Under the pieces are notes generated by a model. The model was given only the letters and a program-made list of their open reading frames with translations, was not told where the DNA came from and did not search any database. Position numbers and translations under genes: made by a program. From Desulfuromonadales bacterium (GTDB taxonomy: Bacteria > Desulfobacterota > Desulfuromonadia > Geobacterales > Pseudopelobacteraceae): a stretch of DNA of 64,000 nucleotides. Location of the stretch: the NCBI GenBank assembly GCA_013349325.1, contig DUZX01000009.1:1-64000 (forward strand), read 5' to 3'. This document shows positions 40,526-50,811 of the stretch, one piece after another. Position 1 is the stretch's first letter. Each line of letters starts with the position of its first letter.

Positions 40526-42756
40526 TGGACATGCGAGTGGTGCTGACAGCTGTTTCTTTTGTAGTGCTGTGTGTGGGATTTCCGTATGCAGCACTTTCGG
40601 CTCCGTCACGAAATTATAACCAGGGGATCAAAGAGGCACAATCGGCCATTAGTTCAGGCAATCACATCAATGCCGAGCGGATTCTTGCCCGACTTAACAA
40701 ACGCTATAAGAGCAATCCTGAACTGCTTGCCATGCATGGTCGCGTACTCGTGTGGTTGAAACGTTATGAAGAAGGTTATCGCCGACTTCAAAAAGCATAT
40801 TCACTGCAGAGCTCTGCATCTTTGCTGGCCGAGATAGAGCGGGTAGAAGCATTACGAGACGTTGCGGCTGCCAACACGCTTCTGGTAGAGGGAAACCTGG
40901 CTGAAGGCGAAGCACTGCTGAAAAAGGTCTACCTGCACGGGAAAGTTCGCTACGAATCCGGAATATTACTGGCACGCTCTACGTTTGAGCGTGGCGCTTT
41001 TCCGGAAGCAGCGGAAATTTTGGCCGATCTGGTTGTCAGATACCCGCAGGAAAAGGATCTTCGTCCGCGCTATGTCCAGGCACTTGTCAATACCGGCAAC
41101 GACTGGCAGGCTCTTACGTTTATTGACTCACTCCCCGAAAGGGAACTTGATGCCGAGCTTCTCACGATCCGGGGAAGACTCCTTTTTAAGGCCGGTGATG
41201 CTGCGGGGGCTATTCGCTCACTGCGGACGTCCACAAATCCGCAACAAGCCCAAGAGATCGCCGTTGAACAGAAAAAAATTGCAGTGGCACAGGCACTTCA
41301 AAAAGCGGACCTGCTGCTGGCAGCCGGGGACAATCAGCGGGCGGATGCTTTTTTTGCCGAACTTTGCAATAACCAGCAGACCCGCTACGAAGGGTGCCGT
41401 AAACGTGCCGCCCTGGCCTCACAAACCGGAAATCATGATCGGGCTGCCGCACTTTACACCCAGCTATCCGCCTTATATCCGTTGGAACCCGATTTTATGC
41501 TGCTTCAGGCGCAGGAGCTGGTACATCTTCAAAAACTGCAGGACGCATCAAACGTGCTGGACGTGTATCCCGATCAGAACAACAGCACCTTGTTATCGCT
41601 GCGCGGCAGCATCGCCCTGAATCGAAAAAATCTTGACGAGGCCATTGCATTTTACAGCCGCGCAGTCCCAACCTCAAAAGATCCGGAAACCAGCCGTAAG
41701 CTTAATTTAATACGCACAACCAAAGCACTTGAAACCGCCGAAGGTCATCTGGTGCAGAAAGAGTTTGCTGCTGCAGAGTCACTGCTCCACGACCTCTACA
41801 GGAACAGCTCGGATCAGTACACTTCCGGACTCCTGCTCGGACGCACTCTGCTGGCACAGAAGAAAAATCGTGAAGCGGCACTGCTCTACCGCGAGCTGGA
41901 ACTACGCTACCCCAAGGAGCCTGACCTGACTGCGCTGCGCGTGGAGTCGCATCTCCTGGCGCGGGAATATGCGGAAGCCGTTGCGGTGCTGCGCGAGACA
42001 CCGCTAGCCGTGAAGGAGTATCTGGCACGGGAGCGCGAAGATTTGCTCTATCGGAGTACGGACAACTGGATGAAGCTTTCGGGCGGTGCTTATGGACAGT
42101 CCGGCTCTGCGTATTCCACCACGGAGACGAACCTGACGCTGTCTGGTTCTCAACGGGTCAAACAGTTTTCGCTGACCGGCTGGACAGGGACCACGTCAAA
42201 ATTTTCACAAACAGATAGTCAGATCGGTTTGGGAATTGCCGGCGGCAAAGGTGAAAAATCACCATGTACATGGGAGGTTAATTTTTCTGCTTCACCTGAA
42301 GCCCGGATAGTACCACGTACCACGATAGGATTTGAGCTGACACGCGGCTTCAAGAGCTTCGAAGCATCGCTTGGATATACCCGGATGGACTTTACTGATA
42401 GTAGCGCCAACATCTTGATTCCGGGAATTTTGTGGTATATCCCCGGCACGACATTTACGTTGTCGGAGCGCCTTTACTTCGTACCCGACAACGGTGGCTC
42501 TACGTTCCTCACGACACTGCATCATGAACCCAGTCACCGCCTGCGCTGGTACGTAAGTCTTGGAGCAGGCACCGGCGCCGAGCGCATTGACGCTCATGAC
42601 CATTACCTGCGCTCACAAACAGTATCAGCGAGAATCGGCAGCGAATATCGCTACACCCCGCACTACAGTATCGGTGCCGAGGGTTCGTTTGAAACCCGAG
42701 ACCAGCTCTACGATCGCTCCGGCGCGTCCCTGTTCATGAGGTACTGGTGGCAATGA
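40525..42756 (+). CDS. TPR-repeat outer membrane protein with YaiO-like beta-barrel
   Basis: A 743-residue exported protein. Signal peptide ~1-26 (TAVSFVVLCVGFPYAALS). Residues ~35-500 are many TPR-like helical pairs (ISSGNHINAERILARLNKRY, LAQKKNREAALLYRELELRY). Residues ~515-743 form a beta-barrel with alternating aromatic strands, ending SGASLFMRYWWQ (C-terminal aromatic), similar to YaiO (TIGR04390). This two-part layout is that of polysaccharide exporters such as PgaA and BcsC: periplasmic scaffold plus outer membrane pore. Translationally coupled on both sides. Confidence 0.82.
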   Translation: MDMRVVLTAVSFVVLCVGFPYAALSAPSRNYNQGIKEAQSAISSGNHINAERILARLNKRYKSNPELLAMHGRVLVWLKRYEEGYRRLQKAYSLQSSASLLAEIERVEALRDVAAANTLLVEGNLAEGEALLKKVYLHGKVRYESGILLARSTFERGAFPEAAEILADLVVRYPQEKDLRPRYVQALVNTGNDWQALTFIDSLPERELDAELLTIRGRLLFKAGDAAGAIRSLRTSTNPQQAQEIAVEQKKIAVAQALQKADLLLAAGDNQRADAFFAELCNNQQTRYEGCRKRAALASQTGNHDRAAALYTQLSALYPLEPDFMLLQAQELVHLQKLQDASNVLDVYPDQNNSTLLSLRGSIALNRKNLDEAIAFYSRAVPTSKDPETSRKLNLIRTTKALETAEGHLVQKEFAAAESLLHDLYRNSSDQYTSGLLLGRTLLAQKKNREAALLYRELELRYPKEPDLTALRVESHLLAREYAEAVAVLRETPLAVKEYLAREREDLLYRSTDNWMKLSGGAYGQSGSAYSTTETNLTLSGSQRVKQFSLTGWTGTTSKFSQTDSQIGLGIAGGKGEKSPCTWEVNFSASPEARIVPRTTIGFELTRGFKSFEASLGYTRMDFTDSSANILIPGILWYIPGTTFTLSERLYFVPDNGGSTFLTTLHHEPSHRLRWYVSLGAGTGAERIDAHDHYLRSQTVSARIGSEYRYTPHYSIGAEGSFETRDQLYDRSGASLFMRYWWQ

Positions 42757-43940
42757 AACTGATCTATAGCTACTTCATTGATTTTCCGTTGTACCTGCGG
42801 GATACACTCATATTCTTTATCTGCCTCTTCTTCACCATGTCCGTTCTGCAACTGGTTTTTCTGATACTGCATAAAATGGTACTCGAACGCCGTGAAAAAC
42901 GCTTTAAATTAAAAAAAGTGATGTATTTTTCCAGCCTGACCAGAAATTTCGTCGATCCGGATCATCCTATCTATGCGCCGGTAGACGACCTTGAAACTCA
43001 CGCTTTTATTGATGTCTGCGTGGATATAATGTCCGGAGTAAGTCGCCAGAACATGACCATAATCCATAAAGCCGTGCGAGAATTCGGAATCCCTGCTTTC
43101 CTGGTACGCAACTACAAAAAAAGCAGCCAATGGATCACGCACTATCAGATAGTTGAAACGCTCGGTTTTTTGAAACTTCCCGAACTCGCCCGGCTTTTTC
43201 GCGAAATCATTTCACAGGAAATCGCACTTCTCGAAAAAAACAGGGCGCAGACAGAACAAAAGAAGCAGGGCTGGCTCTCTGATGTTCATAATCCGACAGC
43301 ACGACATCTGCACCTGATTTCCAAAGCGCTCTGGGCACTGAGCCATATCTGCAACGATACTGATTTCCGTAACATCATCAGCGTGCTGCATACCCCCGGT
43401 TTTATGTCCGGCAAGTTCAATGAGTATATTTTTTGTAATATTATTGAAGCCTACCGACGGCGTGAACAAACCGGCGTGCTGTTGGATAAAATAGAAGAGC
43501 TCTTTGCAGATGATACCGTTTCATTGCTCATAAAGCGTGATTTCATTCAGTCCTGCGGAATAGCGCACTTTACTCAAAGCCACACCCTGGTAGCGAACTG
43601 TACCGATATGTTCTTAACGTCACCCGAAATAAAAATGGCCTGTATTCGCACGCTGGCCCAGATTGGAGACACACGGCTTGAGGAATTGACCTGCCTGTAT
43701 CTTGAAGACAGTGACTGGCGCGTAAGGACTGTTGCGGCCAAAGATGCACACCTCTGTTCGGACGGCATTATTCCTGCCCTGCGCAAGGTTCTCTGCGACC
43801 GCAGCTATTATGTACGCCTGAATGCAGCGCTGTCCCTGGCTCGCAAAGGTGAGGCGGGAAAAGCGGTCCTGCGGAGCTGTGCCGGCAGTAAAGATACGTA
43901 CGAACATGACATGGCGCTGTACGCCTTGAAACAGGGTTAG
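42753..43940 (+). CDS. Membrane-anchored HEAT-repeat protein
   Basis: A 395-residue protein from the ATG at 42753 (ATGA overlap with the stop of the TPR gene); a GTG at 42747 is possible. One N-terminal membrane helix (LIFFICLFFTMSVLQLVFLI, ~18-40), a basic segment (RREKRFKLKKV), then an all-helical region. The C-terminal ~150 residues show HEAT repeats: IKMACIRTLAQIGDTRLEEL, WRVRTVAAKDAHL, YYVRLNAALSLARKGEAGKA. Likely cytoplasmic scaffold for the GT2 synthase encoded 3 bp downstream; no enzymatic residues visible. Confidence 0.8.
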   Translation: MKLIYSYFIDFPLYLRDTLIFFICLFFTMSVLQLVFLILHKMVLERREKRFKLKKVMYFSSLTRNFVDPDHPIYAPVDDLETHAFIDVCVDIMSGVSRQNMTIIHKAVREFGIPAFLVRNYKKSSQWITHYQIVETLGFLKLPELARLFREIISQEIALLEKNRAQTEQKKQGWLSDVHNPTARHLHLISKALWALSHICNDTDFRNIISVLHTPGFMSGKFNEYIFCNIIEAYRRREQTGVLLDKIEELFADDTVSLLIKRDFIQSCGIAHFTQSHTLVANCTDMFLTSPEIKMACIRTLAQIGDTRLEELTCLYLEDSDWRVRTVAAKDAHLCSDGIIPALRKVLCDRSYYVRLNAALSLARKGEAGKAVLRSCAGSKDTYEHDMALYALKQG

Positions 43941-43943
43941 CCA

Positions 43944-45368
43944 ATGTCTGCATCCACCATAGTAACTCTGATACTACTTCTGCAGCTCGCCATCTTCATC
44001 TATTTCATACTCATAAATTCCCTCTACTCAATTTCCAATATCATCGCCTTTCTGGATATCCGCAGCCAGCTGGCAATATCGTCACGCCAGCATATCCGCA
44101 GCCTCGTTGCCGGCATCTACTATCGCCCGATATCAATACTCGTACCGGCGTACAATGAAGCTGAAGTCGTGGCCACAAGTGTCAGGTTTCTCCTGAATCT
44201 ACAGTTTCCGGAATACGAAGTCGTTGTCATTAACGACGGTTCAAGTGACGCAACACTTGAGATACTGGTCAACGAGTTCAGGATGGTCAAGGTCGAAAAG
44301 CCTTTCAAAAAGACGGTGCCACACGAACCGATCTACGGAATATATATCTCACCCGATCATCCGCACCTGCTGGTGCTTGACAAGGAAAACGGCGGCAAGG
44401 CCGATGCCTTGAATGCCGGGATAAATGTATCGCAATACCCCCTTTTTTGTACCGTTGATGCCGACTCTCTTCTTGATGCAGACGCATTGATGCGGGCGGC
44501 GAAACTGTTTGTCGAAGATCGTGAAGTTGTAGCGACAGGTGGAATGGTCCGGGTGCTGAATGGCTGCCGGATAGTCAACGGAAAGATTGCAGAAATCTAT
44601 GCACCTGACAGAGCACTTGAAACCTTCCAATCGGTTGAGTATGTACGCGGCTTTCTGACCGGAAGAACAGCCTGGAATTTCACTAACAGTCTGATGGTTA
44701 TTTCGGGTGCCTTCGGCATTTTTCGCAAGGACATTGCACTGGCTATTAACGGATACCGCAAATCCATGGGCGAAGATATGGACATCGTCGTGAGAATTCA
44801 TCGGCACTGCCTTGAACAGAAGTTGAAATATAAAATCGTCTTTGTTCCGGATCCGGTGTGCTGGACCCAGGTACCAAGCGACTGGGCATCACTGCTGCGG
44901 CAGCGTAATCGTTGGCACCGGGGACTTATAGATTGCCTCTGGCACAACAAGGTAATGTTATTCAACCCTCGCTACAAAGCGGTCGGGCTCTTTGCCTTTC
45001 CCTATTTCCTGATTGTTGAAGCGCTGGGCCCTGCCATCGAATTTACGGGATATCTGGCATTCATTATTCTGGCGTTGTTTGGAATGTTGAACCGCGATAT
45101 GGCTCTGCTCTTTATTATGCTTGCCATTGTGTGGGGCATGTCACTTAATCTTGGCGCAATTCTGCTTGACAACTTAATTTTTCGCCGCTACGAACGCGTT
45201 CGCGATCTGAGCAAGCTCTCACTGTTTGCAGTTTTGGAATATCTGGGCTACCGGCAGCTGATTGTTGTCGAACGACTCTTTGCCACCGTAATGTCATTTC
45301 GAAAAGGTGAGTGGGGTAAACAAAATCGTAAGGAAATCATAAATGAACAACAAAAGCGGACTCGGTAA
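43944..45368 (+). CDS. Processive family 2 glycosyltransferase (PgaC/BcsA-like)
   Basis: A 474-residue membrane GT2. TM helix ~8-30, catalytic domain ~50-330 and 3 C-terminal helices (~345-420). Motifs: ISILVPAYNEAE, VINDGSSD (first Asp), TVDADS (DxD), GEDMDI and RQRNRW (Q/RxxRW of processive synthases). Closest in layout to the poly-beta-1,6-GlcNAc synthase PgaC/IcaA, but no PgaB or PgaD is present, so the product is unknown. Last 26 bp overlap the phosphatase gene. Confidence 0.9.
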   Translation: MSASTIVTLILLLQLAIFIYFILINSLYSISNIIAFLDIRSQLAISSRQHIRSLVAGIYYRPISILVPAYNEAEVVATSVRFLLNLQFPEYEVVVINDGSSDATLEILVNEFRMVKVEKPFKKTVPHEPIYGIYISPDHPHLLVLDKENGGKADALNAGINVSQYPLFCTVDADSLLDADALMRAAKLFVEDREVVATGGMVRVLNGCRIVNGKIAEIYAPDRALETFQSVEYVRGFLTGRTAWNFTNSLMVISGAFGIFRKDIALAINGYRKSMGEDMDIVVRIHRHCLEQKLKYKIVFVPDPVCWTQVPSDWASLLRQRNRWHRGLIDCLWHNKVMLFNPRYKAVGLFAFPYFLIVEALGPAIEFTGYLAFIILALFGMLNRDMALLFIMLAIVWGMSLNLGAILLDNLIFRRYERVRDLSKLSLFAVLEYLGYRQLIVVERLFATVMSFRKGEWGKQNRKEIINEQQKRTR

Positions 45369-45852
45369 GTTTCTCTATTTTTTCCCCCGGTTGCTGTTAG
45401 TGGCCATTTTCCTCGGTTTTGTTGCGCTTACCGCACTCAGCAATTTTGACGTCATCGAGCCTTTACTCTTCCCGCTGCACGCGGCACAGGGAAAAATTCG
45501 GGAGGTTTCTCCCACTATCGTTATTGGTCACTATCCGCATGGCAGCAAAGTAAGGGATTTAAAAAAGCAGGGTATCGTTGTTGATATTTGCCTGTTGAAT
45601 CCGGCACTGCCTCAGGAGCGGGCGTTGATAGAACAGTTGCAGCGCTTTGCAGCAAGAGAGGGTATAGAAGTCAAAAACTTCCCGTTGAGTTATCTGAATC
45701 TGGGTAGTGCCGAGAACCGTAAGTCTGTAGCGCAGATCGTCGAGTTCATTCGACAGAATCCGGGGAAGAAAATGTACATCCACTGCTATCTGGGAAGACA
45801 CCGGGTAAAGGTTGTGGAGGATGAGTTGCGCCGCCTGGGAGTTATCCGCTGA
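45343..45852 (+). CDS. Membrane-anchored CX5R phosphatase-like protein
   Basis: A 169-residue protein with one membrane helix (PRLLLVAIFLGFVALTALSN, ~15-34) and a dual-specificity-phosphatase-like domain. The active-site loop reads IHCYLGRHRV, with Cys-x5-Arg, the hallmark of Cys-based phosphatases. Upstream, TIVIGHYPHGSKVRDLKKQG and IEVKNFPLSY match DSP folds. Orientation (N-in) would put the catalytic domain in the periplasm, where a polysaccharide or polyprenyl phosphate could be the substrate; cytoplasmic is possible. RBS AAGGAAATC. Last gene of the locus. Confidence 0.78.
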   Translation: MNNKSGLGKFLYFFPRLLLVAIFLGFVALTALSNFDVIEPLLFPLHAAQGKIREVSPTIVIGHYPHGSKVRDLKKQGIVVDICLLNPALPQERALIEQLQRFAAREGIEVKNFPLSYLNLGSAENRKSVAQIVEFIRQNPGKKMYIHCYLGRHRVKVVEDELRRLGVIR

Positions 45853-46015
45853 TTTTTGCACATATGGTTAATATGGTTCTCTTGTCAGAAAAATTGTGAT
45901 ACTGTCGCCGTCTGTTTTCCTGGATAATCTCGCTGTAAAATCCCGAGCAGATACATTCTATTCCTAACTTTATTTCTCATCCCAGCGGTGAGAACAGAAC
46001 TGATACGAGGTTGCA

Positions 46016-48571
46016 ATGCAGAATTCAACGCAGAATCCGAATGATAAAATTTCGGTAAATATTGAAGATGAAATGAAGCGTTCCTACATGGATTACGCCA
46101 TGTCGGTTATCATCGGCCGGGCTCTGCCGGATGTGCGTGACGGCCTCAAACCGGTGCATCGCCGCTGCCTGTATGCCATGTATGACATGGGCAACGATTA
46201 CAACAAACCGTATAAGAAATCGGCCCGTGTGGTCGGTGATGTTATCGGTAAGTATCATCCGCACGGCGATACTGCCGCCTACGATACCATCGTTCGTATG
46301 GCTCAGGATTTCTCCTTGCGCTACATGCTGGTTGATGGTCAGGGTAACTTTGGTTCGGTGGACGGCGACCGTCCGGCGGCCATGCGTTACACCGAGATTC
46401 GTCTGCGTCAGCTGACCCATGAGCTTTTGGCCGATATTGATAAAGAAACCGTCAACATGGCACCCAACTACAATGACGAGATGGACGAACCGACCGTACT
46501 GCCGGCCAAATTCCCCAATCTGCTGGTGAACGGCTCAACCGGTATTGCCGTCGGCATGGCAACCAACATCCCGCCCCACAATCTGGTGGAAGTGTCCAAC
46601 GCCATCATCGCCGTCATACAGAACCCCGAAGTTACCTTTGAAGAGTTGCTGGCCTTGGTACCCGGCCCCGATTTTCCTACCGGCGCTACCATCTATGGCC
46701 GTCAGGGTATCCGCGATGCCTACGCTACCGGACGCGGCATCATTCAGATCCGCGCCAAGGCGCATGTCGAGGCTTCCAAGCGCTCGGAGCGTCAGGCCAT
46801 TGTTGTCACCGAGCTCCCCTATCAGGTCAACAAGGCGCGTCTGATCGAGAAGATTGCCGAACTGGTCAAGGAGAAACGGGTTGAAGGGATTACCGAAATC
46901 CGCGATGAATCCGACCGTCAGGGGATGCGCATCGTCATCGAGGTCAAGCGCGACGAAAACGCCGAAGTGCTGCTGAATCAGCTCTACAAACAGAGCCAGC
47001 TGCAGGTTTCGTTCGGTATCATCATGCTCGCGATTGTCCACAACCGCCCGCGCGTACTGAATCTGCGCGAGATGATAGACTGTTTTGTCGAACACCGCTG
47101 CGAAGTTGTCACTCGCCGCACCAACTTTGAGTTAAAGAAAGCGTTGGCCCGCGCTCACATTCTGGAAGGCCTCAAGATCGCTTTGGACTGGCTGGATGCT
47201 GTTATCGAAATGATCCGCGAATCAAAAACACCACCTGAAGCTAAATTGGGACTGATGGAAGGCAAGTTCGCCGATCCGGAATTTTTAACGCGCCTCAACC
47301 TGCCGCGCCCGGACGGTTTTGAAGAAGCGGTCCATCTGACCGAAATACAGGCTCAGGCCATTCTGGAAATGCGTCTGCAGCGCCTGACTGGACTGGAACG
47401 GGACAAGATTATTGCCGAGTTCGAAGAAGTCATGAGACTTATCGCCCGTCTGCGCGAAATTCTGGCTTCCGATACCGAAATTCTCAAGATCATCGTTGGC
47501 GAGTTGACCGAAATCCGCGACAAGTTCGGCGACAAGCGCCGCTCCGAGATCGCCGACCAGAGTGCCGATATCTCGCGCGAAGACACCATCGAAGATGAGG
47601 AGATGGTCGTCACGATTTCACACACCGGCTACATCAAGCGCAGTGCCGTTGACCTGTACCGTTCGCAACGGCGCGGCGGCAAAGGCAAGACCGGCATGAA
47701 GACCAAAGATGAGGATTTCGTCGAACAGCTCTTCATCGCTTCGACCAAGGACTTCCTGCTCTGCTTTACCGATGCCGGCCGCATGTACTGGCTCAAGGTC
47801 TATGAAATTCCGGAAGGAAGCCGCACCACCAAAGGAAAAGCGGTCGTCAACCTGGTCAATGTTTCGGATGGTGAAAAAATCACTACTATCCTGCCGGTCA
47901 AGGAGTTCAGCGAGAACACGTTCCTCTTTATGGCCACCCAGAACGGAGTCGTCAAAAAGACGCCGCTGGTAGACTACTCCAACGTACGCGTTGGCGGCAT
48001 CATCGCCGTCAATCTGGATGATGGCGACAAGTTGATATCGGTGGCCCTGACCGATGGCAGTAAGGACATCTTCCTGGCATCACGCGGCGGCAAAGCGATT
48101 CGCTTCAATGAAGAAGACGTCCGTCCGATGGGGCGCGTTACACGTGGTGTGCGTGGCATGAACCTCTCCGCAGACGACCGCGTAATCGGCATGGAGATCG
48201 TCGACAATACCGCCGTTGGCTCCACCATCTTCACCGTCTGTGAAAACGGCTTTGGCAAGCGTACCGACCTGGACGAGTATCGCGACCAGTCGCGCGGCGG
48301 CAAGGGCATTATCACGATCAAAACCACCGAGCGCAACGGCGCCGTCGTTAACGTCATGCAGGTGGCTGATGATCACGACCTGATGGTGATCACCGACCAG
48401 GGCAAGATCCTGCGGGTGCCGGTTTCCGGCTTTTCGGTTATCGGTCGAAATACTCAGGGTGTGACTCTCATGAATACCGAAGATAACGAGAAGGTCGTAG
48501 CTGTAGCACGTCTGGCTGAAAAGGATGAAGATGAACTTGACGGAGGAGCCGAAGAAGAAGCAGAGGTGTAG
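46016..48571 (+). CDS. gyrA: DNA gyrase subunit A
   Basis: An 851-residue type IIA topoisomerase subunit. Catalytic Tyr125 in PAAMRYTEI; quinolone-resistance region [10 protein letters not shown] (Thr86 at the E. coli Ser83 position, Asp90 at Asp87). The GyrA box QRRGGKGK marks it as gyrase rather than ParC. The last ~20 residues are acidic ([15 protein letters not shown]), as in other gyrases. RBS GAGG. gyrB is not adjacent. The 160-bp gap upstream holds a promoter but I did not fix it. It converges with uvrD with one base between the stop codons. Confidence 0.96.
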   Translation: MQNSTQNPNDKISVNIEDEMKRSYMDYAMSVIIGRALPDVRDGLKPVHRRCLYAMYDMGNDYNKPYKKSARVVGDVIGKYHPHGDTAAYDTIVRMAQDFSLRYMLVDGQGNFGSVDGDRPAAMRYTEIRLRQLTHELLADIDKETVNMAPNYNDEMDEPTVLPAKFPNLLVNGSTGIAVGMATNIPPHNLVEVSNAIIAVIQNPEVTFEELLALVPGPDFPTGATIYGRQGIRDAYATGRGIIQIRAKAHVEASKRSERQAIVVTELPYQVNKARLIEKIAELVKEKRVEGITEIRDESDRQGMRIVIEVKRDENAEVLLNQLYKQSQLQVSFGIIMLAIVHNRPRVLNLREMIDCFVEHRCEVVTRRTNFELKKALARAHILEGLKIALDWLDAVIEMIRESKTPPEAKLGLMEGKFADPEFLTRLNLPRPDGFEEAVHLTEIQAQAILEMRLQRLTGLERDKIIAEFEEVMRLIARLREILASDTEILKIIVGELTEIRDKFGDKRRSEIADQSADISREDTIEDEEMVVTISHTGYIKRSAVDLYRSQRRGGKGKTGMKTKDEDFVEQLFIASTKDFLLCFTDAGRMYWLKVYEIPEGSRTTKGKAVVNLVNVSDGEKITTILPVKEFSENTFLFMATQNGVVKKTPLVDYSNVRVGGIIAVNLDDGDKLISVALTDGSKDIFLASRGGKAIRFNEEDVRPMGRVTRGVRGMNLSADDRVIGMEIVDNTAVGSTIFTVCENGFGKRTDLDEYRDQSRGGKGIITIKTTERNGAVVNVMQVADDHDLMVITDQGKILRVPVSGFSVIGRNTQGVTLMNTEDNEKVVAVARLAEKDEDELDGGAEEEAEV

Positions 48572-48572
48572 T

Positions 48573-50792
48573 TTACGCTATTTCGAGGCCGGCAAATCTG
48601 ACGAGCAGTTTTTTTAAACCGACAGAATTAAAGGTGATGATCACTTTTTGGTCATCACCTTCGCCTTCAATTTTATTGAGCGTTCCGACGCCAAACTTGG
48701 CGTGACGCAGTTTCATGCCGAGACGCAGGCTACCATGAGACTCTTGAGGTTCCGGAATCACTTCAATCTCGTTGGACGCCAATTCGGATAATCCGGCCAG
48801 ATTGTGAGATTTCGTATCCGGAATCGTTTCTGAATAATAGATTTTAGATCTGCTTGCTGGATCCGAATGACCAAAACCCACCGACCATGCCTCATCCCGC
48901 CACTGTTCGATGCACTCGGACGGAATTTCTTCAAGGAAACGGGACGACGGGTTTCTCGTCCAGGAACCGTACTGGATCCTACTCCTGGCGTGCGTTATGT
49001 AGAGTCGCTCCTTGGCCCTGGTAATCGAGACATAACACAGGCGCCGTTCCTCTTCCATTTCGCTGCGACTCCCCAATGAACGACTGTGCGGAAAGATCCC
49101 CTCCTCGGCACCAACGATAAAACAGACACCAAACTCAAGCCCCTTGGCCGAATGCATCGTCAACAGCGTTACCCGATCTCCTCTTTGTTCATCATCCATG
49201 CTGGACACCAGCGCAGCCTTTTCAAGAAACGCTTCCAGCGTATGTTCCTGCGCATTTTCATCAAAATCTGTGGCAACAGAAATCAGTTCCTTGATGTTTT
49301 CAAGCTGGGTAAGCGCCTTTTCCGTACCCTCCTCCATCAAAACGCTTTCGTAACCCGATTCAATAATGACGCTCTCCACAAGCTGAGCCAGCGGAACCGT
49401 GGTAACCATGCCCTGCAGTTTCGTCATAATATGAGCGAAAACCGCTACTTTCGGCGATTTTTTTTCTTCATGGTTCAGCACCGCCGCAAACAGAGATGTA
49501 CCCTGGGAGGCCGCCTTTTCAGCCAGCTTATCGATGGTCTGCTTGCCGATGCCACGAGCCGGCACGTTGATGATGCGACGCAGCGCCATATCATCGGACG
49601 TGTTGCTTAAAAGCCGCAGATACGCCAGAACATCCTTGATTTCAAGCCGGTCATAGAAGCGTAAACCGCCGACGATGGCGTACGGAATACCGGCCCGCAT
49701 GAGTGCTTCCTCGATGCTCCTGGACTGGGCATTCATCCGGTATAACACCGCCTGATCAGAGTAGCTGAATCCGCTTTTTATCCCCTTATGAATCTGCTCA
49801 GCAACGTATTTTCCCTCTTCGCGTTGATCCTCCAGCTCGGCGACCACAATTTTGTGATCGTGACTGTTCTCCGTAAACAACGTCTTGCTTTTTCGGCGTT
49901 GATTATTGGCAATCACAGCATTGGCTGCTTGCAGAATGCGCTGACCGCAACGGTAGTTCTGTTCCAGCTTTATTATTTTTGCATCAGGAAAATCTTTTTC
50001 AAAGTCGAGAATATTGCGAATATCGGCACCACGCCAACTGTAGACAGACTGATCGGCATCCCCGATAACACACAGATTGCCTGTTCTGGCGGCCAACAGG
50101 CGCGCTATCTGATACTGGACATGGTTGGTATCCTGATATTCGTCAATCTGAATGTAGTCGAAGTGTTCCTGCCAGCGCCTTAGAACCTCCTCGTTCTTTT
50201 GAAACAGCTGCAGCGTCAACGTCAACAGGTCGCCGAAATCGACCGTATTCATGTTCCGTAAATGTTCCTGGTAATGCGTGTAGATACGGAGGTATTTGTC
50301 ATGATCGCAGGGTGCATTCACGGTTACTTTTCCCGGCAGTTCACCCCTGTTTTTACACTCATCGATAAAATGTCCGACAAAAGCAGGCTTGAAGCGCGTG
50401 CTGTCAAGGTTACAGGCTGCCGTTGATTCGGTGATCGCTTTACGCACATCATCCATATCAAGGATCGTAAATTTTGAATTATAGGAGGGATCGAGCAGGT
50501 GAATGTCCTGGCGTAAAATCCGTGAGCAAAAGCTGTGAAAGGTGCTGACAACCGGTCGTTCACCCTTGATAAGCCGGGTAACCCGTTCTGACATTTCCCG
50601 GGCAGCCTTATTTGTGAAGGTCATGGAGAGTATTTTATAGACCGGTACGCCGTCTTTAACCAGCCGCGCAATACGGTGGGTAATGACGCGCGTTTTACCG
50701 GAACCGGCCCCCGCCAGAATCAGCATCGGTCCGTCCGTATGCAGGATTGCCTCGCGTTGCGGGTCGTTAAACAGTGTCAGGTCATCTGTCAT
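48573..50792 (-). CDS. uvrD: UvrD/PcrA-type SF1 DNA helicase
   Basis: A 739-residue 3'-5' helicase from the ATG at 50792. Motifs: Walker A AGAGSGKT, Ia TFTNKAAREM, II IDEYQDTN, III GDADQSVYSWRGA, IV EQNYRCGQRI, VI VSITRAKERLY. The C-terminal RGMKLRHAKFG-like segment (LGMKLRHAKFGVGTLNKI) is the conserved UvrD/PcrA tail that binds RNA polymerase. An open frame to 50939 has no better start. It lies 19 bp after flgL, probably read through from the flagellar operon. Functions in repair and replication. Confidence 0.92.
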   Translation of the reverse strand: MTDDLTLFNDPQREAILHTDGPMLILAGAGSGKTRVITHRIARLVKDGVPVYKILSMTFTNKAAREMSERVTRLIKGERPVVSTFHSFCSRILRQDIHLLDPSYNSKFTILDMDDVRKAITESTAACNLDSTRFKPAFVGHFIDECKNRGELPGKVTVNAPCDHDKYLRIYTHYQEHLRNMNTVDFGDLLTLTLQLFQKNEEVLRRWQEHFDYIQIDEYQDTNHVQYQIARLLAARTGNLCVIGDADQSVYSWRGADIRNILDFEKDFPDAKIIKLEQNYRCGQRILQAANAVIANNQRRKSKTLFTENSHDHKIVVAELEDQREEGKYVAEQIHKGIKSGFSYSDQAVLYRMNAQSRSIEEALMRAGIPYAIVGGLRFYDRLEIKDVLAYLRLLSNTSDDMALRRIINVPARGIGKQTIDKLAEKAASQGTSLFAAVLNHEEKKSPKVAVFAHIMTKLQGMVTTVPLAQLVESVIIESGYESVLMEEGTEKALTQLENIKELISVATDFDENAQEHTLEAFLEKAALVSSMDDEQRGDRVTLLTMHSAKGLEFGVCFIVGAEEGIFPHSRSLGSRSEMEEERRLCYVSITRAKERLYITHARSRIQYGSWTRNPSSRFLEEIPSECIEQWRDEAWSVGFGHSDPASRSKIYYSETIPDTKSHNLAGLSELASNEIEVIPEPQESHGSLRLGMKLRHAKFGVGTLNKIEGEGDDQKVIITFNSVGLKKLLVRFAGLEIA

Positions 50793-50811
50793 GAAGTCGG
50801 AAATCGGGGCG

